IMG/VR virus record: IMGVR_UViG_3300036401_000243
Location: 1-39,787 of that record
Source: a virus
Length of the DNA: 39,787 bases
Strand: one strand, 5' to 3'
Made by a program: the position numbers and the translations under genes. Below the pieces are notes generated by a model, which saw only the letters and a list, made by a program, of their open reading frames with translations, searched no databases and was not told where the DNA came from. How positions within the stretch are numbered: the first letter of the stretch is position 1; every line of letters begins with the position of its first letter. Shown here piece by piece: positions 30,037 through 39,196 of the stretch.

Positions 30037-30323
30037 TGACAGCGCACAAAGCCAAGACTATCACGGTATCTAATGTGATCGACGCCGCATGGCGCAATTT
30101 GCTCGAGCAGAACGTCCCGCCAGAGACGCATCCTGATCTTGTGAAGACGTTCAAGCGGTTCTTCTACGCCGGCGCCAAGACGTCGCTCGATAGCCTTGTC
30201 TACTCGGATGTATTGGACGAGGATCATCCCGACACGGCGACGCCGGAAGACATCAACCGCATTGATGCGATGATGCACGAGGTGCAGGCTTTCTTTGTCG
30301 AAGTGGCATCGGGGCGGCAATGA
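30036..30323 (+). CDS. Small hypothetical protein
   Basis: A 95 aa product. 'KTFKRFFYAGAKTSLDSL' followed by an acidic loop and 'INRIDAMMHEVQAFFVEV' is the layout of a helical phage protein often found near portal genes, with no assigned function. Coupled on both sides. Confidence 0.6.
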   Translation: MTAHKAKTITVSNVIDAAWRNLLEQNVPPETHPDLVKTFKRFFYAGAKTSLDSLVYSDVLDEDHPDTATPEDINRIDAMMHEVQAFFVEVASGRQ

Positions 30324-30502
30324 GCGAACGTGATCTGACTTTGAATGATGACGATCTTGCCGGCATGGCGCGCCGCATTGCCGATTACGCGAGAAGCGCT
30401 CTAGATAAGGCGTGGATTTATTTGCCAAGCTTTCGTGATGAAGTGACTTCCGAGGCGTTGGCGATGCTTAAAACAGTCATTCTTCACGAGCGTCGAAAAT
30501 GA
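30320..30502 (+). CDS. Small acidic helical protein
   Basis: A 60 aa product with a start and stop that overlap its neighbours by ATGA. Mostly helical (DDDLAGMARRIADYARSALD). Function unknown. Confidence 0.55.
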   Translation: MSERDLTLNDDDLAGMARRIADYARSALDKAWIYLPSFRDEVTSEALAMLKTVILHERRK

Positions 30503-30711
30503 ACGTCGATTCCATCAAGGTCATGCAGCCGCTCGACGATTTGCGGCCCGGCTTCCGCGCCCTCGTCCACGAGTACGGCGCCGTGATTGTGCTGAAGATG
30601 ATCGCGGAAGGCTACGACAGGCCAGAGGACTTGCGCCCAGTGCTTGAGATATGGCGCGAGCGCCGCCAGGAGATCGTGGGGACGCCTGCGTATCTGAGGA
30701 TCAATGCATGA
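30499..30711 (+). CDS. Small hypothetical protein
   Basis: A 70 aa product: 'LRPGFRALVHEYGAVIVLKM' then 'YDRPEDLRPVLEIWRERRQE'. Coupled by ATGA to both neighbours. No family recognised. Confidence 0.55.
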   Translation: MNVDSIKVMQPLDDLRPGFRALVHEYGAVIVLKMIAEGYDRPEDLRPVLEIWRERRQEIVGTPAYLRINA

Positions 30712-30860
30712 TAAAATGTCCGTATGGAAGATGCACCATGGTCAACCTTTGCAAAGGAGACCATTGTGTAAGAATGGCATTGGAGCTTGACGGATGGGTC
30801 AGAGATAAGGATGGCCGTCTCGTAAAAACGCCAATTGCCCGGCAGGGCGAAGCAGGATAA
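30708..30860 (+). CDS. Small Cys-rich protein (50 aa)
   Basis: A 50 aa product from the ATG at 30708. Four Cys residues in the first 20 residues (IKCPYGRC, LCKGDHC) suggest a metal site. A hairpin follows the gene, after which an HNH endonuclease begins. Function unknown. Confidence 0.5.
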   Translation: MIKCPYGRCTMVNLCKGDHCVRMALELDGWVRDKDGRLVKTPIARQGEAG

Positions 30861-30866
30861 AACAAC

Positions 30867-30903
30867 GGGGCGACGGGGTTGCATGCGGCGCCCCCATCGC
30901 CCC
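30867..30903. terminator. GC-rich hairpin before an HNH gene
   Basis: GGGGCGACGGGG (30867-30878) pairs with the complement in 30891-30903 at 11 of 12 positions. There is no T-run. It separates the small-gene chain from the HNH gene and could reduce read-through or mark the edge of an inserted element. Confidence 0.4.
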
Positions 30904-30933
30904 TGACCACATCGAGTGGAACGAGCACCCGAC

Positions 30934-31761
30934 ATGACTGAGGCGGAAGATAGACATATTGTCACACGGGCACAAGCCAAGCGGCTCGGGCTCAAGCGGT
31001 ACTTCACAGGGAAGCCGTGCAAAAGAGGGCACATAGCAGAGCGCTGGGTTTGTGGTCCATGCATTGTTTGCCAGCGAGAGAATGTCAATCGATGGCATTT
31101 GGAAAACCGAGACAAAGTCAATGCAGGTGCCCAACGGCGACATGAGGCAGATCCTGAGAAGGCAAGATCGAAGAAGCGAGAGTGGCGACGGGACAATCCA
31201 GAGAAGGCACGAGAGGCTGATCGACGCTTTCGAGAGAAGCATCCTGAGAAAAAGCTAAAATGGACTAAGGAATGGATTGAGAGAAACAAAGAACGCCACC
31301 AAGAGACGCGTAAAAAATGGTCTGAACTCAATAAAGAGAAATTGCGGGAATCCAGAGAGAAATGGAAAGACGCCAATCCCGATTTACATTTAGAATCGCT
31401 TGAGAAATGGCGGATCAACAATCCAGATTTCTTACGCGCAAGCAGGGCTCGGCGTCGAGCAAGGGTCAGAAATGCTGAAGGACGATACACTGCATCTGAT
31501 CTTCAAGAGATATTTCAGCGCCAACATGGCTGCTGTATTTATTGCCGTAAGGAATTGGGTGCAAAATATCACGCAGACCATATTGTTGCATTGGCTCGGG
31601 GTGGTTCGAATTGGCCATCTAATATCCAATTATTGTGTCCATCGTGTAATTGCGCCAAAGGCGCCAAGGGGCACGATGAAGTCGCAGCCTTATTGTGTGA
31701 GGCGATAGATGCCCCAGGTCAGTTCAGCGGACGGCACATTAGGAAGGACATGGACGACTGA
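30934..31761 (+). CDS. HNH endonuclease with charged helical repeats
   Basis: A 275 aa protein. The N-terminus 'GKPCKRGH' and 'CGPCIVC' is a zinc-binding head common in phage HNH enzymes. Residues ~55-175 are a long run of charged repeats of about 18 residues (variants of 'NPEKAREADRRFREKHPE'), probably extended helices for DNA contact. The C-terminal HNH domain holds 'CCIYC' (200-204), 'ADHIVAL' with Asp215-His216, Asn230 and 'CPSC' (235-238). It is a homing-type nuclease beside the portal gene; its last 53 bases overlap the portal start. Confidence 0.8.
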   Translation: MTEAEDRHIVTRAQAKRLGLKRYFTGKPCKRGHIAERWVCGPCIVCQRENVNRWHLENRDKVNAGAQRRHEADPEKARSKKREWRRDNPEKAREADRRFREKHPEKKLKWTKEWIERNKERHQETRKKWSELNKEKLRESREKWKDANPDLHLESLEKWRINNPDFLRASRARRRARVRNAEGRYTASDLQEIFQRQHGCCIYCRKELGAKYHADHIVALARGGSNWPSNIQLLCPSCNCAKGAKGHDEVAALLCEAIDAPGQFSGRHIRKDMDD

Positions 31762-33760
31762 GTCCTACGACGATTACGACTTCAGCAGTTCAGAAGAGGG
31801 CTTCTGGCCCGTCTCTAGGTTGCGTCAGCAATATCTCGACTACTTAACCGCGAAGACTCCTGAGTACGAAGAACAAAAAAATTCACGTCACCTCTATCAC
31901 GGAGCTCAATGGTCACCCGAGGAAATAGAAATCCTCCGCAAGCGCCGCCAGCCTATTATCACGTTCAACCGGATCAATCGCAAGATCGACAGCATCGTTG
32001 GTATGGTGCAGCGGCTTCGGCAGGACCCGAAGGCGTATCCGAAGAATCCGAGGAATGCGGACGGGGCCGAGATTGCGACGCAGGCGGTGCGCTCGGTTCT
32101 TGAGGGCAATGAGTGGCAGTTCCTCGATCCGTACTGCGCCGGCCAAGCGGGGATTGAGGGCATCGGCGGCGTCGAGCTGAAGCTGATTGAGGGCGACCAT
32201 GAAGACCCGGACGTGGGCATGGATTTCGTCTACGGGGATGACTGGTTTTACGATCCTCGTTCCCGTAAGCCGGATTTTTCGGATTGCCGTTATCATGGGC
32301 TGGCGAAGTGGCTTGATGTTGAGGCCGCGATTGAGCTTTTCCCGGATCGTGAGGAAGAGCTCCGCACGCTCATGGTTGAGACGGGCTTTGACCTGACGAC
32401 GCATGCGGATATCGAGTTCAAGTGGATATACGTCAATGAAAAGCGGCTGCGGCTCGTCGAACATTGGTATCGGCATAAGGGCAAGTGGTACTGGGCGTTC
32501 TATTGCTCAATGATCCTGCTGGCGCAGGGCGTGTCGCCGTTCCTGGACGAACGCAACAAGCCGATGTCGCGGTTCATCATGTTCTCGGCCGCGGTCGACC
32601 ATGACGGCGATAGATACGGGTTTGTACGTAATTTGAAGGGCCCGCAGGACGAGCTCAACCAGCGACGTTCGAAGGCGTTGTTCATGTCGAACGTGACGCG
32701 GTTGATTGCGCAGAAGGGCGCGGTCGACAGCGTCGAGACGGCGCGCCGGGAGTACGCGCGGCCTGACGGCTATGTCGAGTTCAATATGGGGTTTGATCCT
32801 CCGAAGCCTGACGACACTGCGGCTGATCTGGCGCAGCAGCTTGCGCTGATGCAGGACGCCCGGCAGGAGATCGACAGCTTCGTGAACATCAATCCGGCAT
32901 TGATGGGCCAGGAGGTCGATACGCACTCGGGGGTGGCGATCAATCTGCTGCAGAAGGCCGGCATTGCCGAGCTGGGGACGTTTCTGCGCAACTATCGGGC
33001 CTGGAAGATTAGGGTTTACAAGGCGATCTGGAACATTACGCAGCGGACATGGACTAAGGAACGATATCTCAGAATTAGCGACAACCAGAACTTTGCGCAA
33101 TTTCTACAGATCAATGGCATTGACCGGGATGAATGGGGACAGCCCATTCTTGATGAGTGGGGACAGCCGACCCTTATCAATTTCATCGGCAATCTCAACG
33201 TCGAGATTACGATGGACGAGGGACCGGACGTTGAAAACTTAATGCAGGACACGTACAATTCGATCAAGGACGATCCGACCATTCCGTGGCAGATCAAGCT
33301 GGAATTCATGCCGTTGCCGAGCACATTCAAGAAGAATATCGAGCAGAAGTTGGCGGCGGCTTCGCAGCAGCAGAAGCCCGATCCGAAGATGCAGGCTGCT
33401 ATGGTGCAGGCGCAGACGGCCCAGCAGAAGGGCCAAATCGACATCCAGAAGGCGCAGATTGACGCCCAGGCGGCCCAACAGAAGAGCCAAGCCGAAACTG
33501 CGGTTGCCCACATGGCGGCCCAGGCCGAGATCACCAATGCGCAGCAGGACGCGCTTGCCCGGCAGCAGGACGCCCAGCTACAGCGCGAGAAGGCGCAGGC
33601 CGAGCGCGAGCAGATCAGGATGGAAATGGCGCAGGCCGCGGCTGATCACGCCTACAAGATGCGTGAATTAGCGGCGCAGCATGAAACGCGGCAGGCCGAG
33701 CACGCCGCACGGCGGCAGGCGATCAAGAGCAAGCCGAAGCAATCGGAGGCCAGAATATGA
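31709..33760 (+). CDS. Portal protein (P22-type)
   Basis: A 683 aa protein, typical for P22-like portals. 'QPIITFNRINRKIDSIVGMV' near residue 90 and 'VDTHSGVAINLLQKAG' near residue 405 are characteristic of the family. The last ~130 residues are a Gln/Ala-rich coiled coil (the extended barrel). The portal forms the dodecameric ring through which DNA enters and leaves the head. Its ATG at 31709 has GAGG inside the HNH coding sequence. Next in line are head genes, as expected. Confidence 0.85.
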   Translation: MPQVSSADGTLGRTWTTESYDDYDFSSSEEGFWPVSRLRQQYLDYLTAKTPEYEEQKNSRHLYHGAQWSPEEIEILRKRRQPIITFNRINRKIDSIVGMVQRLRQDPKAYPKNPRNADGAEIATQAVRSVLEGNEWQFLDPYCAGQAGIEGIGGVELKLIEGDHEDPDVGMDFVYGDDWFYDPRSRKPDFSDCRYHGLAKWLDVEAAIELFPDREEELRTLMVETGFDLTTHADIEFKWIYVNEKRLRLVEHWYRHKGKWYWAFYCSMILLAQGVSPFLDERNKPMSRFIMFSAAVDHDGDRYGFVRNLKGPQDELNQRRSKALFMSNVTRLIAQKGAVDSVETARREYARPDGYVEFNMGFDPPKPDDTAADLAQQLALMQDARQEIDSFVNINPALMGQEVDTHSGVAINLLQKAGIAELGTFLRNYRAWKIRVYKAIWNITQRTWTKERYLRISDNQNFAQFLQINGIDRDEWGQPILDEWGQPTLINFIGNLNVEITMDEGPDVENLMQDTYNSIKDDPTIPWQIKLEFMPLPSTFKKNIEQKLAAASQQQKPDPKMQAAMVQAQTAQQKGQIDIQKAQIDAQAAQQKSQAETAVAHMAAQAEITNAQQDALARQQDAQLQREKAQAEREQIRMEMAQAAADHAYKMRELAAQHETRQAEHAARRQAIKSKPKQSEARI

Positions 33761-34152
33761 TGATGAGACGATCCGGGATAGCGGTTGCCTTTGTTCTTCT
33801 GGCATGGGTTGCCGCGGCTCTGGCGCAGGTTCCCGTCACTCCGGTCCCGTCTGGGGTGTCGGGCACGCCGGCGATCTTGGGGGTAAACGCGACAGCTCAG
33901 CCGTTATTTGCCCGCGGCGAGGTCACGCGGTCATGCGCCATCATCAACCCATCAACTGCGGCCGATCAGAACATCGGTGCTTCGGAGGAGATATGGGTGG
34001 ACTTCACGGGCGTGGCGGCTGTTGCTGCGTCTGGTGGTACATCCATTCCGATACCGGCCGGTCAGGCCATCGCTTGCCCTGGCCCGTTGACGACGTCGGT
34101 CAGTTGGATTGCGGCGACGGCTCCGCACCGGATCACGGCCTATCATTGGTAG
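33757..34152 (+). CDS. Exported head-module protein, unknown function
   Basis: A 131 aa product coupled to the portal by ATGA. The N-terminus 'SGIAVAFVLLAWVAAALA' before Q is a signal peptide. The mature part is a small beta-rich domain with two Cys ('SCAI' and 'ACPG') that could form a disulfide, consistent with export. It lies between portal and further head genes, an unusual place for a secreted protein. Confidence 0.65.
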   Translation: MMMRRSGIAVAFVLLAWVAAALAQVPVTPVPSGVSGTPAILGVNATAQPLFARGEVTRSCAIINPSTAADQNIGASEEIWVDFTGVAAVAASGGTSIPIPAGQAIACPGPLTTSVSWIAATAPHRITAYHW

Positions 34153-34162
34153 GTGACATGAC

Positions 34163-35914
34163 GTGCCCGATGATCGGTTTGACTTTCCGACGCCCAATTT
34201 TGCGAGGCCTATCAACAATTGGCTGGGCCTTGCACAGCAACAGTCCGCCGCATCGCCGGACGCTGAACTGGCGGCGTCGATGACGCACCAGCCGGAGCGG
34301 CAATCCCGTTTTGCTCCGGTTCTCAACCGCATTGCGACATGGCCTGGCCGGATAGCGGATACCATCCGCAGCGGTCTGACACTACCACGAGATGTATACA
34401 AGGGCGATGTCGACCCCAATAGCCCTGAGGGCATGGGGCGTCTGGGTGACATGGCTGCGCTGGTGCCCGGCGGCGGCATGCTAGCGGCGGAGCGCGGAGC
34501 TCTGGGGATGGCCGGCGGGAGGGCGATGGCACGTCCTGCGTCGCGTAAGGCTGAAGCGGCGGCTGAGGCGCATCCAGACTGGATCGACACCCGATTGCCG
34601 ACCGGAAAGAACGAGATCGCCGTCGGCGAGCCTGGAGCGCCACGCATTGTCGACATGGACTCATTGCGGGCGACGCCGGAACTTCACGACAAGAACGTCG
34701 ATCTGGTTCGGAACTACCCAAATTTGCCCAAGAAGATCATCAAGAAGGACGCGGATACTGTATCGGAGGCGTTCATCGATCATGTCAAGGACAACCTGCT
34801 GTGGCTTCATGATCAGGTGCCGTCTGAGGTAGCGGCGCGCAGCCAACTCTGGTACGAGGGAGGCAATAAGATCGTAAAAGACTGGGCCAAGAAATATGAC
34901 GTCAGCGACTCAGCTGCGGCCGGCGCGCTTGCGGCATTGTCGCCGCAGAAGGACTGGTATCAAAATGTCTCGCTCGCCAATCGTGTCTTGCATACTCTCA
35001 AGGGCAGCGGCGAGAATTGGTACCAAGGAGCTACGATGACGCCTGAGATGGTTAAAACGTTCCGTTCTCTCCCGTCTTTGAACAAGCCAAAATACCAAGG
35101 AATGTTCAACGACATCAAGGGACGTAGCCTCGGCGACATCGACAAGATGGATGCAACTGGCGCAGAAAAGGCTGGTCTGAAGGCTTTATGGGTGCGCCTG
35201 CACGATCAGGCACACAATTCGCCGTCCTACCCATTGGTAACGCCTGAGGGCGGGTTCGGCGAGATGATGACCAATCAACCAACCGGCAAACAGGTAAAGG
35301 CAGGGCTGCCAGGCAGCGAGTCCAAGGCAGGGTGGGGGTCGCTGACTGAAATAAGCAAGGCTATCCGGTCCATCCAGAACGACCCCGAGGGGGTTAGCAA
35401 GTTGATGGGCGAGAAGCACAAAGTGCGTAATTTTTACAACAATCTACTCGATCCGAATTCGCCCCGCGGTGATGTAACCATCGACACTCATGCCGTCGCG
35501 GCGGGATTACTACGCCCGTTATCAGGAGATTCGCTTGAGGTTGCTCATAATTTTGCGAATTATCCCGGCGCCGGACTTCCATCCGCGGGCGGCTCGGCTA
35601 ATACCGGCATCCAAGGTACTTATCCGCTCTATGCCGAGGCCTACCGCAGGGCCGCGGCAGAACGTGGGCTGCTGCCGAGACAGATGCAGTCGATCACATG
35701 GGAAGCCATCCGTGGGATGTTTCCTGACACCTTTAAGAGTGCAGCCAACAATGCTAAGATAGATGCCATCTGGAGGCAATATCGCGACGGAAGGGCGAAC
35801 CTCAATGACACCCGGGAAGCCATCCACGACCTCGCAGGGGGCATCCGCAACCCGTCATGGTTCCGACCCGGTGCTGGCTCTGATGAAGCGCTACGGCATC
35901 CCGGTAACCCGTGA
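34163..35914 (+). CDS. Large conserved-type phage protein with HhH-GPD-like motifs
   Basis: A 583 aa protein with a GTG start (AGGTGA upstream). The first ~170 residues are low-complexity and resemble virion-internal proteins. The rest belongs to a family I know from phages: 'AALSPQKDWYQNVSLANRV' (257-275), 'GEKHKVRNFYNNLLDP' (416-431) and 'VTIDTHAVAAGLLRPL' (438-453). The order helix, G-x-K-x-x-x-F and hydrophobic-D-T-H resembles helix-hairpin-helix DNA glycosylases, whose catalytic Asp lies in a similar DTH context. That enzymatic link is inference. It may act on DNA or be packaged in the head. Confidence 0.5.
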   Translation: MPDDRFDFPTPNFARPINNWLGLAQQQSAASPDAELAASMTHQPERQSRFAPVLNRIATWPGRIADTIRSGLTLPRDVYKGDVDPNSPEGMGRLGDMAALVPGGGMLAAERGALGMAGGRAMARPASRKAEAAAEAHPDWIDTRLPTGKNEIAVGEPGAPRIVDMDSLRATPELHDKNVDLVRNYPNLPKKIIKKDADTVSEAFIDHVKDNLLWLHDQVPSEVAARSQLWYEGGNKIVKDWAKKYDVSDSAAAGALAALSPQKDWYQNVSLANRVLHTLKGSGENWYQGATMTPEMVKTFRSLPSLNKPKYQGMFNDIKGRSLGDIDKMDATGAEKAGLKALWVRLHDQAHNSPSYPLVTPEGGFGEMMTNQPTGKQVKAGLPGSESKAGWGSLTEISKAIRSIQNDPEGVSKLMGEKHKVRNFYNNLLDPNSPRGDVTIDTHAVAAGLLRPLSGDSLEVAHNFANYPGAGLPSAGGSANTGIQGTYPLYAEAYRRAAAERGLLPRQMQSITWEAIRGMFPDTFKSAANNAKIDAIWRQYRDGRANLNDTREAIHDLAGGIRNPSWFRPGAGSDEALRHPGNP

Positions 35915-36008
35915 GAACTATATCGAGATGGCCTATTTGGACGAGAATAGGAAATTGGGGCCCGAGGAAGAGGCAAATTTGCCATCCTCATTGCGTCGTC
36001 AGGAATGA
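35805..36008 (+). CDS. Small phage protein of the 'GIPxTRxNY' type
   Basis: A 67 aa product from the ATG at 35805. 'DPVLALMKRYGIPVTRENYI' and 'GPEEEANLPSSLRR' match small proteins common in phage head regions, of unknown role. It overlaps the end of the preceding large gene by about 110 bases in another frame. A later start at 35883 would lose the conserved beginning. Confidence 0.6.
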   Translation: MTPGKPSTTSQGASATRHGSDPVLALMKRYGIPVTRENYIEMAYLDENRKLGPEEEANLPSSLRRQE

Positions 36009-36181
36009 TTCGTTGGCGCCGCACGAAAGCGGCGTGAGGTTGCGAGACCTCCCTACATCTCGCCCGCTGGCTCCGAGCGATATCGAGCAATGCGCCGCCG
36101 GCATTAACGGGCGTCGTTCGCCTCACGATACGGGGCAGTCGTAGTCCCGACGATACCGGGAGCAGTGAGAGGTTGGGTTAC

Positions 36182-37258
36182 ATGGCAACAAAGCAAGCAT
36201 CCGCTGATAAGGCGGAAGCATCGGAGCGCGAATACCAGTCCACGCTCAACGCGGCCGTCGCGGCGACTGAGGATGAAATCTTCAACGACGCGATGGGCGA
36301 CGATGAGTTGGACAATGACGGCGACACATCGCTCGAGGATATGGGCGATGGCCTTGAAGGCGAAGTCGAAGCGGAGGGCGACGACGAGGCTGAAGAGGAA
36401 GCCGAGGGCGAGGACAAAGAGGCGGCCGAAGACGAGGAAGGCGAAGAAGCCGGAACCGAAGAGGCCGCGGGCGAGGATGAGGGCGAAGAGGGCGAGGAGC
36501 AACCGCGCGATCAGCGTGGCCAGTCCCGAGACCGCGAGCCGGCAGTTCCTCCGTCCAGACTGCGACAAGAACGTCAACGGGCGACCGAGGCCGAACAGCG
36601 CGTGCAAGCGTTGGAACGCCAGATTGCCGAATACAACGGTCGGGTCGCTGAACTCTCTGCTCGTGTCAATGCACCACCGCCGCGTCAAGCGGAGGCGCCG
36701 CCACCGCCCAAGCCCGACATGTTCGCGGAACCCGATAAGTACGAGCAATGGGTTCTCGAGCAGGCCGAGCGCAGGGCGTCATCTAGGATCGAGGAGCGTT
36801 TTGCTGCGTTCCAGCAAGTGCAGCAGCAACGGGAAATGCAGCGAGTGGATCAGAACCTGTCCGCGGCGGCCCAAGGCGAACGCGCCTTCGAGTTCCAGGC
36901 TGCGTACAATGCTCTGACGAGGCTTGATCCTCGCGACCCGAGGAACCAGTCGTTGGTGCAGGGCATCTACACCGCGCCCGACCCATCCAAAGCGATGTTC
37001 GATTGGTGGGATCGCAACGGTGGTGAAGAGTATCGCGCTCAGGTGTTTGAACAGCTCGCTCCACGTGTCCAGCAGCGGCAGCAATCGCGCGCTCCGCAGA
37101 ACGGCAACGGGCGAATGCAACCACGCCATGAAATCAGGCCAGCACAGCGTCTACCATCCCTTAACAGCGCCACGGGCTCGAATGTCCAGCGCAACGCAGA
37201 CCCAGAAATGCAAGACGGTTCCGAGCGGAGCATCTTCGACTACGGGACACGTCGCTAG
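36182..37258 (+). CDS. Putative scaffolding protein
   Basis: A 358 aa protein directly before the coat gene. Residues ~25-110 are extremely acidic (long Glu/Asp/Gly runs such as 'EEEAEGEDKEAAEDEEGEEA'). They are followed by a coiled-coil segment (RQERQRATEAEQRVQALERQ) and a basic end 'SERSIFDYGTRR'. Position and layout fit head scaffolds, which nucleate coat assembly and leave before or during packaging. The acidic run makes many false open frames on both strands. Confidence 0.7.
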   Translation: MATKQASADKAEASEREYQSTLNAAVAATEDEIFNDAMGDDELDNDGDTSLEDMGDGLEGEVEAEGDDEAEEEAEGEDKEAAEDEEGEEAGTEEAAGEDEGEEGEEQPRDQRGQSRDREPAVPPSRLRQERQRATEAEQRVQALERQIAEYNGRVAELSARVNAPPPRQAEAPPPPKPDMFAEPDKYEQWVLEQAERRASSRIEERFAAFQQVQQQREMQRVDQNLSAAAQGERAFEFQAAYNALTRLDPRDPRNQSLVQGIYTAPDPSKAMFDWWDRNGGEEYRAQVFEQLAPRVQQRQQSRAPQNGNGRMQPRHEIRPAQRLPSLNSATGSNVQRNADPEMQDGSERSIFDYGTRR

Positions 37259-37323
37259 AAGGCTGATGCTTTCCGACTGCCGATAAAGATTGCGATCAGC
37301 CATGACCCCAAAGGAGTTGGGAC

Positions 37324-38469
37324 ATGGCTTTGACCACTGTTGCAGTAAACAACAAACTCATCGTCTTCCGAAAGGAAGTGACACGGGAATACATTCGTCA
37401 GAACCTCTTCAGTCCCTACATCGGGACTGAAATGACTGCCATTATTCGGGTTATTAACGACCTGAAGAATGGCGGCGAACAGATCAACATCCCGCTCATT
37501 GCTCGCCTCAAGGCACAGGCGATCTCGACCGGGACTCTGGTCGGCAACGAGGAGGCGATCGACAACTACGGCGACCGGGCCTGGATCGACTGGGCGCGTA
37601 ACGCCGTCAAAATTCCGAAGTCAGAAGAGCAGAAGAGCTCGATTGACCTGTTCGGCCAGGCGAGGCCGCTCTTGGAAGATTGGGGCAAGGAGCTTCAGCG
37701 CGACGAGATTATCGACGCGTTTTATGCGGTTCCGGTGGCCAGCACCGCTCCGGTCGGGCTTGGAAGCAATTTCGGACAGCGTGTCAATGGCGTTCTGTTC
37801 GATGCTGCCACGGCTGCGCAGCGCAACACCTGGATTGTGGATAATGCGGATCGTGTTCTCATTGGCGGATCGACCGGCAACATCTCGACGGTGTTTGCCA
37901 CCGCTATGGGCAATATCACGTCTGGCATGACGCTTTCGGCCGCGGCTTTGCTCAAGATGAAGCGGCAGGCCAAGAAGGCCAATCCACGCATCCGTCCGTA
38001 CAAACTGAAGAACGGACGGGAGTACTTCGTGGTGTTTGCGGGGCCTAACTGCTTTCGCGACCTACAGTCTGACACCACTATCATCAACGCCAATACGCAG
38101 GCTCGTCCCCGTGAGGGCGATGGGCTCGATAAGAACCCGTTGTTCCAGGATGGCGATCTGCTCTACAACGGCATCATCATCCGGGAAATCCCCGAGATGG
38201 ATGTTCGCTTGCCGACCTTCTACGTGACGGCCGGCGGATCATCGATCCAAGTGGCCCCGGTGTTTATGTGCGGCCAGTCCGCCATGGCATGGTGCTGGGG
38301 ACGCATGCCGCAGCCGACATTCCTGAAGGAAGACGACTATCAGTTCTTCCGGGGCGTTGGTGTGATGATGGCGTACGGCCTCAAGACGATCGCCAAGCTC
38401 AATCCCGCGGGCAACTATAAGGATTGGGGCAAGTTTACAGGATTTTTCGCTTCCGCCGCAGACACTTAA
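37324..38469 (+). CDS. Major capsid (coat) protein, N4-gp56/P22-like
   Basis: A 381 aa protein with a strong AAAGGAG ribosome site. 'VGNEEAIDNYGDRAWIDWAR' and 'FGQARPLLEDWGKELQRDEI' correspond to the DUF4043/N4-gp56 capsid family of HK97-fold coats. The length is in the expected range, and the gene stands directly after the scaffold candidate. It forms the icosahedral shell. No delta-domain protease is seen nearby, in line with P22-like heads that do not process their coat. Confidence 0.85.
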   Translation: MALTTVAVNNKLIVFRKEVTREYIRQNLFSPYIGTEMTAIIRVINDLKNGGEQINIPLIARLKAQAISTGTLVGNEEAIDNYGDRAWIDWARNAVKIPKSEEQKSSIDLFGQARPLLEDWGKELQRDEIIDAFYAVPVASTAPVGLGSNFGQRVNGVLFDAATAAQRNTWIVDNADRVLIGGSTGNISTVFATAMGNITSGMTLSAAALLKMKRQAKKANPRIRPYKLKNGREYFVVFAGPNCFRDLQSDTTIINANTQARPREGDGLDKNPLFQDGDLLYNGIIIREIPEMDVRLPTFYVTAGGSSIQVAPVFMCGQSAMAWCWGRMPQPTFLKEDDYQFFRGVGVMMAYGLKTIAKLNPAGNYKDWGKFTGFFASAADT

Positions 38470-38519
38470 GCACCTCTACTGGCTTATTTGTCAACCCCAT
38501 CCATCGAAAGGTCAACACC

Positions 38520-39152
38520 ATGCGCACTATCTTTCGTAATCTAGTAGGAGCCGTAGGGCTCTTTCTGTTCACACTTGCTGCTGCATCGACGGCGTTCATC
38601 ATTCCGACGTTTGCACAGGTCATCGCTCCGCGGAGCTTCCCTCCGAGGCAATTCAACACGCAGCAGACGCACTATTTGAGGTTCACGTTCAACTACAACT
38701 CATGCCCCATGCCGGCTGCTGCTGCGGTTTGCTCGATCAAGGTAGGAGCGGTTCCGTATAATGCGTTCTTGAAGACTGTAATCATGGACTTGATCACGGT
38801 CTTCAATCCGACGACATCGGCCACGCTTGGCCTCAGCACGACCGCAACCGGGGCGACCATTCTGGGTGCAGTCAATGTGTTTACTGGGGCCACGACAGGA
38901 ACTGCTCCATATGTCTACTGCGGCACTTCCTGTGGCGCTGGCACGTTCGCCGGGATTGGTCTGGCTGTGACTGGCAACAGCACTGCCCAGACTGGAGCCA
39001 TGGGTGGTTTTGATGTGTATGTAGTCTACACATCAGGCGCCAACGCTTCGAACGGCACCACGGGGCAAGCTATATTCGTCATTGAATATATTGCTCCGAA
39101 TGACGGCACCTGCGCTCCGGTTGCGGTCGGCGCTACCGCCGGCGCGTGCTGA
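38520..39152 (+). CDS. Exported structural-module protein
   Basis: A 210 aa product; the ATG at 38520 follows AAAGG. It begins with 'FRNLVGAVGLFLFTLAAAST' and an A-x-A site at 'TFAQ', a long signal peptide. The mature part is Thr/Ala/Gly-rich and beta-like, with four to six Cys. It follows the coat gene, where decoration proteins are often encoded. A terminator hairpin follows. Confidence 0.65.
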   Translation: MRTIFRNLVGAVGLFLFTLAAASTAFIIPTFAQVIAPRSFPPRQFNTQQTHYLRFTFNYNSCPMPAAAAVCSIKVGAVPYNAFLKTVIMDLITVFNPTTSATLGLSTTATGATILGAVNVFTGATTGTAPYVYCGTSCGAGTFAGIGLAVTGNSTAQTGAMGGFDVYVVYTSGANASNGTTGQAIFVIEYIAPNDGTCAPVAVGATAGAC

Positions 39153-39165
39153 GCGCACAAGAACA

Positions 39166-39196
39166 GCCTGGGGCCTTTGGCCCCGGGCTTCATTCT
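39166..39196 (+). terminator. Rho-independent terminator candidate
   Basis: GCCTGGGGCC (39166-39175) and GGCCCCGGGC (39179-39188) form a 10 bp stem with one G-U pair and a TTT loop, followed by TTCATTCT. It lies between two exported-protein genes and probably ends coat-gene transcripts in part. Confidence 0.55.

Noticed and set aside
29700-30428. 242-codon - strand frame opposite the small genes after the phosphatase
   Set aside because: The + strand genes are chained by start-stop overlaps and have sensible composition; the - strand product shows no motif.
30612-31490. 292-codon - strand frame opposite the HNH gene
   Set aside because: Ser/Phe/Leu/Arg-rich product that simply reflects the repeated codons of the + strand HNH gene, which has intact catalytic motifs.
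36165-36917. 250-codon frame within the scaffold gene
   Set aside because: Very basic low-complexity product, the mirror of the acidic repeat in the real frame; no ribosome site of its own.
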